Part shown: one piece after another, positions 9,417 through 18,413 of the stretch
Layout: every line of letters starts with the position of its first letter
Position numbering within the stretch: the stretch's first letter is position 1
DNA from: an uncultured Lachnoclostridium sp.
GTDB lineage: Bacteria; Bacillota; Clostridia; Lachnospirales; Lachnospiraceae
Assembly (NCBI GenBank): GCA_946415315.1
Contig: CAMKRZ010000002.1
Coordinates: forward strand, 186,001-250,000
DNA length: 64,000 nucleotides
Direction of reading: 5' to 3'
Notes under the pieces: generated by a model
The model's database searches: none
The model's input: the letters and a program-made list of their open reading frames with translations, nothing else
Told to the model about the DNA's origin: nothing
Program-made: the position numbers and the translations under genes

Positions 9417-10448
9417 CTAAAGCGTATCCCTGATGGCGTCCGCCACCTGATCCGGAGTACGGTCATCGATATCCACGGTGCGATGTGCAACCATCGGATA
9501 GACAAACCGCCACCTCAGGAACAGTTGCCTCCGCTCCTCTTCGGTAGTCTCCGCCTGCAGCACCGGACGTTCCTCCGGATTCAGCTGCGCGATACGTTTC
9601 TTCATCTCCTCCTCGCTGCCGTTTAGGTACACCACTGTGCCGAGCTTGCGGAGCATTTTCTGGTTCTTCTGCCGGATCGGCATGCCGTCACCGGTCGCGA
9701 TGACCGAGTGAGTCGCCGACTTGAGGAGACCCTTGAGCGCCATCGTCTCCAGGTCGCGGAAATACTCCTCTCCCTTGGTGCGGTAAATCTCCGGGATGCT
9801 CATGCCGACCTTCTCCTCGATATACCGGTCGGTGTCAATGAAATCAAAGCCCATCTCCTTCGCCAGCACCTGTCCCGCGGTCGTCTTGCCGGAACCCATA
9901 AATCCGATCAGCACGACGTTGAGCTGATGCATCTTCTCCCAGCGGTCACGCCGATAGAAATGCATGACGACGCGCTCGAGCTTGCGCTTTGCGATGATCT
10001 GCACCTCCTCGCGGCGGTTGATCGGCTTGACGAGGATCGAGCGGATGCCGGAGCGGTTCGCTCCGTACACATCGGTAAAGAGCTGATCGCCGATGAAGAG
10101 AGTGTTCTTCTTCGTCGTGCGCATCAGGACCATCGCCTTGAGGTAGTTTCTGCGCGCCGGTTTGTGCGCGTTGAAAATGTAGTGGAGTTTCACGCCCTTG
10201 ACGCGCGCTCCCCGGTAGAAACGGCGCACGCGCGGCGCTTTGTTGTTTGAGAGAAGGCAGATCCGGAATCCGATCTTGTTCAAACGACGGAAAAGCTCGA
10301 CCACCTCCGCGTTCGCGTCGGCGCCGTGCTCAACCAGCGTGTTATCGATGTCATAGATCAGGCCTCGGTACCCCTTGCGGTACAGTTCCTCGTAGTCGAT
10401 ATCGTACGAGGACTCGGCCATCTCCGCCGGATAAAACATTCGGAACAT
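9417..10448 (-). CDS. Fusion of a YqeG-like HAD-IIIA phosphatase and shikimate kinase
   Basis: N-terminus GLIYDIDNTLVEHGA, SNNKAPRV, FIGDQLFTDVYGAN; C-terminus VVLIGFMGSGKTTAGQVLAKEMGFDFIDTD, RDLE. Confidence 0.9.
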   Translation of the reverse strand: MFRMFYPAEMAESSYDIDYEELYRKGYRGLIYDIDNTLVEHGADANAEVVELFRRLNKIGFRICLLSNNKAPRVRRFYRGARVKGVKLHYIFNAHKPARRNYLKAMVLMRTTKKNTLFIGDQLFTDVYGANRSGIRSILVKPINRREEVQIIAKRKLERVVMHFYRRDRWEKMHQLNVVLIGFMGSGKTTAGQVLAKEMGFDFIDTDRYIEEKVGMSIPEIYRTKGEEYFRDLETMALKGLLKSATHSVIATGDGMPIRQKNQKMLRKLGTVVYLNGSEEEMKKRIAQLNPEERPVLQAETTEEERRQLFLRWRFVYPMVAHRTVDIDDRTPDQVADAIRDTL

Positions 10449-10611
10449 TCTTCACCCCAACCTGCGGCAAACAGTCTGATCGCGCAAAAGCTGCGATACC
10501 AACGCCGTTTGACCGCATCATTTCCGTATCACAGTGTAACAATCTTTGTTTGCGTTGTCAATCAATCTTTGACTGCTTTTCGGAAGCGGCAGGGGCATTT
10601 TCCGACGACAG

Positions 10612-10650
10612 AAAAATACTGCAGAGGCCGGTAAAACGACCCCTGCAGTA
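10612..10650 (-). terminator. Rho-independent terminator of the EF-G-like gene
   Basis: Minus strand TACTGCAGGGGTCG-TTTTAC-CGGCCTCTGCAGTA followed by TTTTTC. Confidence 0.8.
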
Positions 10651-10716
10651 CTATGATCATGTAACGTGAATACCGGGTTATATCCCGATTGTCAGACGGA
10701 AAATGCCTGCCGGAAA

Positions 10717-12804
10717 TTACTCCTCGTCTTCCACCTTCTCCGCCTCGTCGATAACCTTCGCCTGAACATCCGAAGGAGCGGGCTCGTATCTTGCGAACTC
10801 ATAGGAGTAGTCGCCGATACCACCGGTCATGGAACGAAGGTCGGTCGAGTAGCCGTAAAGCTCGGACATCGGGATGTCCGCGATGATCTCCTGCTTGCCG
10901 CCTGTGATCGGGTTCATACCGAGAACACGGCCGCGGCGCTTGCTGAGGTCACCCATGATATCGCCGGTGAACTTGTCCGGAACGACAACCTTCATCGAAG
11001 CGATCGGCTCGAGAATGATCGGCGTAGCATCCATGATACCGGCCTTGAACGCCTTGCGGGCAGCCAGCTTAAATGCCATTTCGTTCGAGTCTACCGGATG
11101 GTAGGAACCGTCGATCAGGGTAGCCTTGATACCGACAACCGGATATCCTGCGAGAGGACCTGCGAGAACGCTCTCCTGAACACCCTTCTCAACTGCCGGG
11201 AAGAAGTTGCGCGGCACGGAACCGCCGAAGATCTTCTCCTCGAATACGTAAGGGGTCTCAAGATCGCCGGAGGGCTCGAACGTCATGATAACGTCACCGA
11301 ACTGGCCGGCACCGCCGGACTGCTTCTTATGACGTCCCTGAACCTGAACCTTCTTGCGGATGGTCTCACGGTAAGCAACCTTCGGTTTGGAGATGATAAC
11401 TTCCACCTTGTAGCGGGCAAGAAGCTTGCTCACGGTAACCTCGAGCTGCTGCTCGCCGATACCGTACAGAAGCGACTGGCGGTTCTCCTTGTCGTTGACG
11501 GTGCGAAGGGTCTTATCCTCCTCCATCAGCTTCGAAAGAGCCTGGGAGATCTTGTCGTCATCGCCCTTGTTCTTCGCCTCGTAGCGCACGTAGGTGTACG
11601 GTACGGACATCTTGATCGGATCGTAAACAATCGGATTTGCCTTCGTCGAGAGCGTGTCACCGGTCTGCGTGTCGGACAGCTTGCCGATCGCGCCGATGTC
11701 GCCTGCATAGAGTTCCTTCACCTCGATCTGTTCCTTGCCGCGAAGCACATACAGACGGGAAAGTTTTTCCTCAGTGCCCTTGTTCGCGTTGTAGATCACG
11801 GAGTCGGACTTCAGAACGCCGGAGCAGATCTTGACAAGGGAGAATTTACCGATAAACGGATCCGCGATCGTCTTGAATACGCGTGCGGAAAATTCCTTGT
11901 TCGCATCGTAGTCCGCGAAGAACGTCGTCTCGGTCTTCTGGCTCATGCCGGTGATGACATTCTTGTTCGGCGACGGGAAATACTTGTCGATCGCCTGCAA
12001 CAGCGCAAACGTACCTCTTGCCTGCACGCCGGAGCCGCAGAGCACGGGGATCATGTCGCACGAAGCAACGCCGGAGCGGATGGCGTTCTCGATCTCAACC
12101 ATCGTGAACTCCTCGCCCTCGAAGAACTTGTTCATCAGATCTTCGCTCGTCTCCGCGATGGACTCCATCAGAGCATCGCGGTACGCATTCGTGTATTCCA
12201 TGCAGTAATCCGGAATGTCACCGTCGACATACTCGCCGAGGTTGTTCGAGAAGCGGCGTCCAGCCTTCTTCACAACGTTGACAAAACCGATGAACTTCTC
12301 GTTCTCACGGATCGGGGTGTGGAACGGCGCGATGCGGTTGCCGTAATCTTCCTTCAGAGCCTCAACCACGTTGCGGAAGGACGCGTTGTCATCGTCCATG
12401 TCCGTGACGAAGATCATGCGAGGCAGCTTATAGCGCTCGCAGATGTCCCATGCCTTCTTCGTGCCGACTTCGATGCCGGCCTTGCCGGAAACAACGATCA
12501 CGGCTGCGTCAGCCGCGCTGACAGCCTCTTCCACCTCACCGACAAAATCGAAATAACCCGGAGTATCCAGGAAATTAATCTTCGTATCTTCCCAGAGGAT
12601 CGGTACCAGCGTCGTGCTGATGGAGAACAGTCTCTTCTGCTCTTCCTTGTCATAATCGCTGATCGTGTTGCCCTCTTCCACGCGGCCCATACGCTTGGTG
12701 ATACCTGTCGTATACGCCATGGCCTCCACGAGAGTAGTCTTTCCGCACCCGCCGTGACCCAGGATGGCGACATTGCGGATCTTCTCGTACTTGTACGTCT
12801 GCAT
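10717..12804 (-). CDS. Elongation factor G-like translational GTPase
   Basis: NVAILGHGGCGKTTLVEAM, DTPGYFDF, EF-G domain IV/V-like C-terminus; divergent (TDMDDDNA in place of NKxD context). Start moved to Met28. Confidence 0.92.
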   Translation of the reverse strand: MQTYKYEKIRNVAILGHGGCGKTTLVEAMAYTTGITKRMGRVEEGNTISDYDKEEQKRLFSISTTLVPILWEDTKINFLDTPGYFDFVGEVEEAVSAADAAVIVVSGKAGIEVGTKKAWDICERYKLPRMIFVTDMDDDNASFRNVVEALKEDYGNRIAPFHTPIRENEKFIGFVNVVKKAGRRFSNNLGEYVDGDIPDYCMEYTNAYRDALMESIAETSEDLMNKFFEGEEFTMVEIENAIRSGVASCDMIPVLCGSGVQARGTFALLQAIDKYFPSPNKNVITGMSQKTETTFFADYDANKEFSARVFKTIADPFIGKFSLVKICSGVLKSDSVIYNANKGTEEKLSRLYVLRGKEQIEVKELYAGDIGAIGKLSDTQTGDTLSTKANPIVYDPIKMSVPYTYVRYEAKNKGDDDKISQALSKLMEEDKTLRTVNDKENRQSLLYGIGEQQLEVTVSKLLARYKVEVIISKPKVAYRETIRKKVQVQGRHKKQSGGAGQFGDVIMTFEPSGDLETPYVFEEKIFGGSVPRNFFPAVEKGVQESVLAGPLAGYPVVGIKATLIDGSYHPVDSNEMAFKLAARKAFKAGIMDATPIILEPIASMKVVVPDKFTGDIMGDLSKRRGRVLGMNPITGGKQEIIADIPMSELYGYSTDLRSMTGGIGDYSYEFARYEPAPSDVQAKVIDEAEKVEDEE

Positions 12805-13111
12805 GATTGTATTCCTCCAATACTTGTAATGTTCTCTCCGGAAAATGAGGAAAAACCGATTGCGGAAGCAATCCTTCCCGAACAATTATCCGAGCGAAAA
12901 CCGTATGATGATTTTACCAATTTTCCGAGAAATAATCAATTCTTTTTTGTTTATTTTTTCAAGTTTTTGCCATGAAAGGGCTTCCCGCGCGCCTTTTTCA
13001 TCCATAACGAAGGCGGCCGCCGTGCTTTTTCGCACCGGCAGCCGCCGAGATCATCGTTTCGGATACTCAAAATCGGAATTACTTCCGTCAGCATCATATT
13101 CGAAAAGCTTC

Positions 13112-15124
13112 TTACTTCGTCTCATCCGGGAGCCCGAGGTGCTTGCGCAGCACGCCGATGCTCGCAGGGCCGACCGTAAGGAACGCCTCATACGCTTCCA
13201 CGCGGGTCATGCCCTTTGCCACCAACTCGTCGATGATGTCAACGCACTGGAAATGACTGAACGAGTAAGGAAGAAGCATGCCGGGATCGCTCGCTACAAA
13301 CTCCAGGATGTACTCAGCGAAAGCCTCATTGTCGCCGTACAGCGTACTGCCGAGATACTCGAGCAGTTCCTTGGTACCCCAGTTGTAATAGTTCACGCCG
13401 ATGTCACACACCGCAACAACGCTGTTCGAGTAAATCGAATCAAAATCGCACAGGAACGCTACGGCAGTATCCCCGTCCGTAACCCAGTTGTACGCTTCCT
13501 TGCCCATCATGGTTGCCCATCCTTCGTCATAACCGGTATAGGAGAGCGCCGCATTGATGATGTTGTAGCCGTCCAGGTGACGGAAGAACTCATCCTGATA
13601 GAGATGTCCCGGATAACCTTCATGTGCCAGCGTCGAGAACATCTCCACGTTTGACTCCTTGTTATGCGGGTTCACGCGGATGATCTTGCGGTCCGGATTG
13701 TCAACCTGCGGAACCAGGAAGTATGCGAGAATGCTGTCCACACACAACTCGTCCGCAAGTGCCGATACCGTATACTTCGTATCGCGGATCGCCGGGAAAT
13801 TTTCTGCAGTCAGAACTTTCAGCCGGTCGAGGATCGCGACAAAGTCGTGGGTGTCATATTCCAGCTCGTTATACCGCTTGAGGCAATTCATATCCTTCAG
13901 GTAAATGGTGCGGTACGTATTCAGCAGCTCGTCGATCTTCCTGTTCAGATAGTCGTACATATCATCGACGGAGAGATTGGAACCGGTCGTAGCCTGAACA
14001 AGATACGAGTAGTATTCCTTACCGCCCTCTCTTGCCGCAAGGCCCTTCGGGTCCTCGATATAGCTCTTGAGCGTCTTCACATTTTCACGCATTGCTTCGG
14101 CTGCAGGGATCAGTTTCTCCTGGAGAAGCTGATTGACCTCCGCCACACGCTTCTCGATCGTCGCCTCATCCATTCCCGCATCTGCCGCATTGGCACGGAA
14201 TGCAGCAAGAATGACATTGTTGTCCTTTTTGCAAAGATTGTTCAGGTTATCGAGCGTCGTGTCGTACATGTCCTGAGACGGGCATGCTCCGGTCTCACAG
14301 AGATGCTTCATCTCCTTGAACAACGGATCCAGGTAGTTGGCGACCGCCTCGATATCCTTCAGGTAATCCTCGTAATCCTTGTCTTCCACGAACGGATATT
14401 CGCAGAGTGCCGAAAGCACTCCGTCGACGGCATTGTTGCCCGAAGCCATCAGATAATTGTTCACGCACGTGAAATCGATCGAACGGTATCTCTCCGAAAA
14501 GTCAAGCTCATATACAAGACGGTCATAGTTGACCTTCTGGGCGTCGGTCAGATTTTCATAATGGAAGGATTCGAGGCCCTGGCAGGCATCCTTGAAATCC
14601 AGATAAGCCTGCTCGTTGTTGTACTCGGGCTCCTCCATCTCATACGTCACGTCGATCCCGTAAGCTTCCGGATGCTCCAGTCGGAAATGAAGCGTCAGAT
14701 GGTTGGTGCCCATCAGAGATACAAACACTTCCTCCAGAAACGCATCAAACGCCTCCCGCTCCTCCTCCACGGAAGAGAACGATGCCGGCGTAGGTGTCGG
14801 CTTGTCGGGCTTAGGTGTCGGTGTATTGGTTGCCGTGGGCTCCGGCGTAGGAGTCGCCGGCTCGGGTGTCGGTGTTGCCGGCTCAGGCGTCGGCGTATCC
14901 GCAACCGTAGGTGTCGGAGTGTCAGGCACCGGCGTCGGGGTATCCGCAGCCGTAGGCGTCGGCGTGTCGGAAGCAGGCGTCGGGGTATCCTTGACCGGCG
15001 TCACCTCGTTGCTCGTCGCGTTCTTCGGCTTGCGCTCTTCGTTCGTGTTGCCGGCGCAGCCGGTCACCATGAGCACAACAAGCAGAAGACACATCCATCG
15101 TTTCAAAATGTTCCTCTTTTTCAT
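13112..15124 (-). CDS. DUF885-family lipoprotein with TPTP linker
   Basis: Lipobox MVTGCAGN, Thr-Pro-rich linker, HEGYPGHLYQDEFF motif. Confidence 0.85.
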   Translation of the reverse strand: MKKRNILKRWMCLLLVVLMVTGCAGNTNEERKPKNATSNEVTPVKDTPTPASDTPTPTAADTPTPVPDTPTPTVADTPTPEPATPTPEPATPTPEPTATNTPTPKPDKPTPTPASFSSVEEEREAFDAFLEEVFVSLMGTNHLTLHFRLEHPEAYGIDVTYEMEEPEYNNEQAYLDFKDACQGLESFHYENLTDAQKVNYDRLVYELDFSERYRSIDFTCVNNYLMASGNNAVDGVLSALCEYPFVEDKDYEDYLKDIEAVANYLDPLFKEMKHLCETGACPSQDMYDTTLDNLNNLCKKDNNVILAAFRANAADAGMDEATIEKRVAEVNQLLQEKLIPAAEAMRENVKTLKSYIEDPKGLAAREGGKEYYSYLVQATTGSNLSVDDMYDYLNRKIDELLNTYRTIYLKDMNCLKRYNELEYDTHDFVAILDRLKVLTAENFPAIRDTKYTVSALADELCVDSILAYFLVPQVDNPDRKIIRVNPHNKESNVEMFSTLAHEGYPGHLYQDEFFRHLDGYNIINAALSYTGYDEGWATMMGKEAYNWVTDGDTAVAFLCDFDSIYSNSVVAVCDIGVNYYNWGTKELLEYLGSTLYGDNEAFAEYILEFVASDPGMLLPYSFSHFQCVDIIDELVAKGMTRVEAYEAFLTVGPASIGVLRKHLGLPDETK

Positions 15125-15305
15125 AGCTTGTTTCAAATCCTTTCCCGATTCCGCCATAAACATCCCCCACGGAATCGAAGACGACTTTTCGACGAATCGG
15201 GTTTTCCTGCCGATCCGCGAAAAATACGGTCAGTGTTTCCTCAATTATATGAAAATACGTCAATTTTCGCAACTAAAATATTAAAAAAGTTTCACATTTG
15301 ACCTA

Positions 15306-15334
15306 TTGCATTTTTCGTAAATATCTGTTACAAT
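15306..15334 (+). promoter_or_regulatory. Sigma-A-type promoter for the XRE regulator
   Basis: TTGCAT - 17 bp - TACAAT. Confidence 0.65.
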
Positions 15335-15421
15335 CCAATTAGTTGTAAACCAAGTTTACGGAAACATTTTTTACTGCTATTAATCGTTTTTACTTGCCGT
15401 TAAGAGGAACAGGAGGATTAT

Positions 15422-15955
15422 ATGGACAGATCCGAAATCGGTCACATCATCAAGGAAGCCCGCCTGGCCAAGAAGATGACGCAGAGCCAGGTCGTCGGCG
15501 ATTTTATTACACGCAACATGCTTTCGCAGATTGAGAGCGGCACTGCCGTTCCGTCGATCAAGACGTTGGAATACCTTTCCAAAAAGCTTGACATTTCCAT
15601 TCATTTGCTGACTCCCGAGGAGCGCAGACTTTCCATCACCGAGAACGAGGGGGATTCCGTTCCGCTTCGCAAGGCGAAGGAACTGTACCGCTCCGGCGAT
15701 TACCGCACCGCTGCCGCTACCGTGAAGAAGCTTCTCAATCCCGAGAACCTCTTCTACGATGAGGCTTGCGCGGTATATACCATGAGCTGCATCGCGCATG
15801 CCAAGGAGATTGGAACTCCGGCCTCGGAGATCAGCTCCTATGCGAAGGAAGCGATGTTCTATGCGGACAAGGGATTCTACTCCTGCCGCGAGTGGAAAGT
15901 GGAAGCCTGCTGCCTTGTCGAGAGCGCACAGAGCAGCGGCAATGAGAAAGACTGA
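15422..15955 (+). CDS. XRE-family HTH regulator with C-terminal helical (TPR-like) region
   Basis: IGHIIKEARLAKKMTQSQVVGDFITRNMLSQIESGTAVPS HTH. Confidence 0.88.
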   Translation: MDRSEIGHIIKEARLAKKMTQSQVVGDFITRNMLSQIESGTAVPSIKTLEYLSKKLDISIHLLTPEERRLSITENEGDSVPLRKAKELYRSGDYRTAAATVKKLLNPENLFYDEACAVYTMSCIAHAKEIGTPASEISSYAKEAMFYADKGFYSCREWKVEACCLVESAQSSGNEKD

Positions 15956-15989
15956 CGATATGACATTGTAAAACAGATTAACACAGAAT

Positions 15990-16020
15990 GCGCAGGCGAT
16001 TGCCTGCGCGTTCTTGTTTA
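15990..16020 (+). terminator. Terminator of the XRE gene
   Basis: GCGCAGGC-gatt-GCCTGCGC followed by GTTCTTGTTT. Confidence 0.65.
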
Positions 16021-16049
16021 TTATATTGCTTTAAGGATCGGATAAAACC

Positions 16050-18413
16050 TCACTCCCCGATTTCCGCGGTGCGGATGATGAACTTCACTTCCCCGCTCAT
16101 ATCGTCGGCGATCCCGGAGTAATTGTCATAGGTATCGGTGACAGACGCAATAGCCTTCACGCGGTCAATGAGAGTTTCAACATTGCCGTCGAACAGCGCA
16201 ACAATCTTCTGTACAGCCTCACGATCAAATTCCCCGATTCCATCAGAGAGAGCCTGTGCACCATCGCGCAGCTGCCGGATTCCTTCCTTGAGAGCAGGTA
16301 TCCCGTCGCGCAGTTTTGCAGCTCCCTTGTGAAGCTCTTCCGCGCCGGAAGCCAGATCGGCAGTTCCCTTCTCGAGCTGCTTAGCTCCGTCTGCAACGGC
16401 ATCAGCACCTTCGGCTGCCTGAGAGACACCGTCAGTGTATGTCTTGAGGCCTTCATAGAACTGTCTGTATTCATTGAGCGACTGTTTCAACTCCCCGACC
16501 TTTACGACTCCTGCCTCTGCAGCAGCAAGCTTTGTTTTCACTTCATCGCTGTTCATCGCATCCGCAATTGCCTTATCAATCTGCTTCTGCGTGTTCTCGG
16601 AGATCGTCTTCCGGATCTCCGCAGATGACAGTTTATCCTCCGTAGTTTTCGAGATGATCGCTGTGATCTCATTGCTCCTCATCTGTTCGTCAACAGCGGC
16701 TTCAACCGATTTTGAAACCTCTGCAGATCCCATTTTGTCGACTACAGTACTCTCAATCAGACCCTTCACTTCCGCACTGTTCATCTGTGCTTCCGTTGCC
16801 GCATTCAAATGTTCCTGCGTTGCCTTGTCGATCATACCGGCTGCGACACCGGCCTCATAAGTATCCTGTGTCATCCCCGCTGCGCTCAGCACCTTGGCAA
16901 AAACCTGTGCCTTTACGGCTTCCTCCACCTGTGCTCGAACCTTCGCTTCCACTGCAGTCACAACCTTCGCGGCAACCTCACTCCGAACAGTATCGGTAAC
17001 GGCTTTCTCGACCTCACTGCGGACAGCCGCTGTCACCCGCTCTTCGATGTATCCCCTCTTTGCTTTGACAAGCTTTTTTACTTCCTCCTCTGCCTGCCTG
17101 TACACAGCGTCCTTATCTAGCGTCGAGATCACGTTGTCAAGCACTGTCTCGTAATTGTCAATGGTAAGTGTCGGGATGGTGAGTCCTGCCGCGGTCAGCT
17201 GCTGCTGAGCCTCGGAAAGCAGGCTGTTGAACACTTCCTTCGCGCCTTCCCGAAGCGCCTCGGAATTGGCCTCAAGCTTCGAAAGCCCTGCATCGAGAGT
17301 CGCTGCTCCATCTGCCAGCTGCCCTGCGCCATCCGATGCCTTCTTAGCGCCGTCAGCCAGCTGTTTCGAACCGTCCGCCAGCTTGCCCGCTCCTTCCGAA
17401 AGCGCATCCGTGCTGTCCAGCAGCGTGCAAAGCCCTTCGTATAAAGCGTCAGACCCATTCTCCAGTTTCGTCATCGCATCCGTGATCTGCGCGAGAATTT
17501 CATCAACCTTTGAAAGGGATTCGAGTTTTCCGACGTTCAGTCCGCGGAACACTTCGTTCGTTGCGATCGTCAGGGTCATTCCCATCGAAAAATTCTTCAC
17601 ATCTGCCGTAATCTCCACGAAATCCGGTACGGAAATGTCTTCTCCGGAAATCCCGAGATCCTCCGCGAGTCCGGGGAAAGCCCAGCCGACAACCGCCATT
17701 CTCGAACCGTCATTGACCAGTCGTCCGTTGGTCACGGACACATTGGAAAATGTCTCGCTGTCCAGCAGCGCGCCGGTGATCATCACAAACGGAACATACA
17801 CTGTTGTCTCCGTACCGTCGATCATTACAGTCTCGCTCTTTCGGTTCTCATAATCAAAGCGTATCGTAACCGTTCCGCTCTTTCCGGCGATGTCCTTCGC
17901 GGAGATTTCCTTGCCATCAAGAAAATAGGTCACATGCACTGCCACAGGCACTTCCGCATTCGAATTGCCGCGGTAATACACATCGCCGTCCGATACGTTC
18001 CAGACCTTCTTCGCACCGTCTTCCGTCATCGTGCTGTTTCCCTTCACGACCTCAATATCCGTGAGGTCAGACACATCCGTGACCGCCTCGTTTCCGGCAG
18101 AACCGCTGAGCCAGTCACTCACGATGACCTTGTTCGACGTACCGTCCGCATCCGCAAGGACATAGACCGTCTCCTTCTTGACAACACCCGTTTCTTCTGA
18201 TCCGGATGATACCTTCCCGTCTTCAGCAAGGGCGCCGGAAACCACCGTCTCCGTTTGTTCGGAAAATCCACTGCTCACGGTATTTTCCTTCTTATTATCA
18301 TCGGCAGCGCCGGCCGCACACATTCCGCAGCCGGCCATGCCCAGCACCATGGAAGCACACAATACTATCGCAAGGATCGCCTTGCCCGTTTTGTTATCCC
18401 ACATATCTCTCAT
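16050..18413 (-). CDS. Exported coiled-coil protein with YhgE-like ADGAxxLxxG repeats, partner of RND transporter
   Basis: Signal/lipobox-like AGCGMCAAG, repeated LADGAKKASDGAGQLADGAATL and ELHKGAAKLRDGIPALKEGIRQLRDG; overlaps the RND gene stop. RBS supports start at 18413. Confidence 0.75.
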   Translation of the reverse strand: MRDMWDNKTGKAILAIVLCASMVLGMAGCGMCAAGAADDNKKENTVSSGFSEQTETVVSGALAEDGKVSSGSEETGVVKKETVYVLADADGTSNKVIVSDWLSGSAGNEAVTDVSDLTDIEVVKGNSTMTEDGAKKVWNVSDGDVYYRGNSNAEVPVAVHVTYFLDGKEISAKDIAGKSGTVTIRFDYENRKSETVMIDGTETTVYVPFVMITGALLDSETFSNVSVTNGRLVNDGSRMAVVGWAFPGLAEDLGISGEDISVPDFVEITADVKNFSMGMTLTIATNEVFRGLNVGKLESLSKVDEILAQITDAMTKLENGSDALYEGLCTLLDSTDALSEGAGKLADGSKQLADGAKKASDGAGQLADGAATLDAGLSKLEANSEALREGAKEVFNSLLSEAQQQLTAAGLTIPTLTIDNYETVLDNVISTLDKDAVYRQAEEEVKKLVKAKRGYIEERVTAAVRSEVEKAVTDTVRSEVAAKVVTAVEAKVRAQVEEAVKAQVFAKVLSAAGMTQDTYEAGVAAGMIDKATQEHLNAATEAQMNSAEVKGLIESTVVDKMGSAEVSKSVEAAVDEQMRSNEITAIISKTTEDKLSSAEIRKTISENTQKQIDKAIADAMNSDEVKTKLAAAEAGVVKVGELKQSLNEYRQFYEGLKTYTDGVSQAAEGADAVADGAKQLEKGTADLASGAEELHKGAAKLRDGIPALKEGIRQLRDGAQALSDGIGEFDREAVQKIVALFDGNVETLIDRVKAIASVTDTYDNYSGIADDMSGEVKFIIRTAEIGE

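Noticed and set aside
10666-12975. 769-aa plus-strand ORF
   Set aside because: Fully antisense to the clearly conserved EF-G-like gene; low-complexity basic/His-rich translation typical of a shadow frame.
13664-15301. 545-aa plus-strand ORF with Arg/Cys-rich repeats
   Set aside because: Antisense to the DUF885 gene; the repeats are the complement of the TPTP linker.
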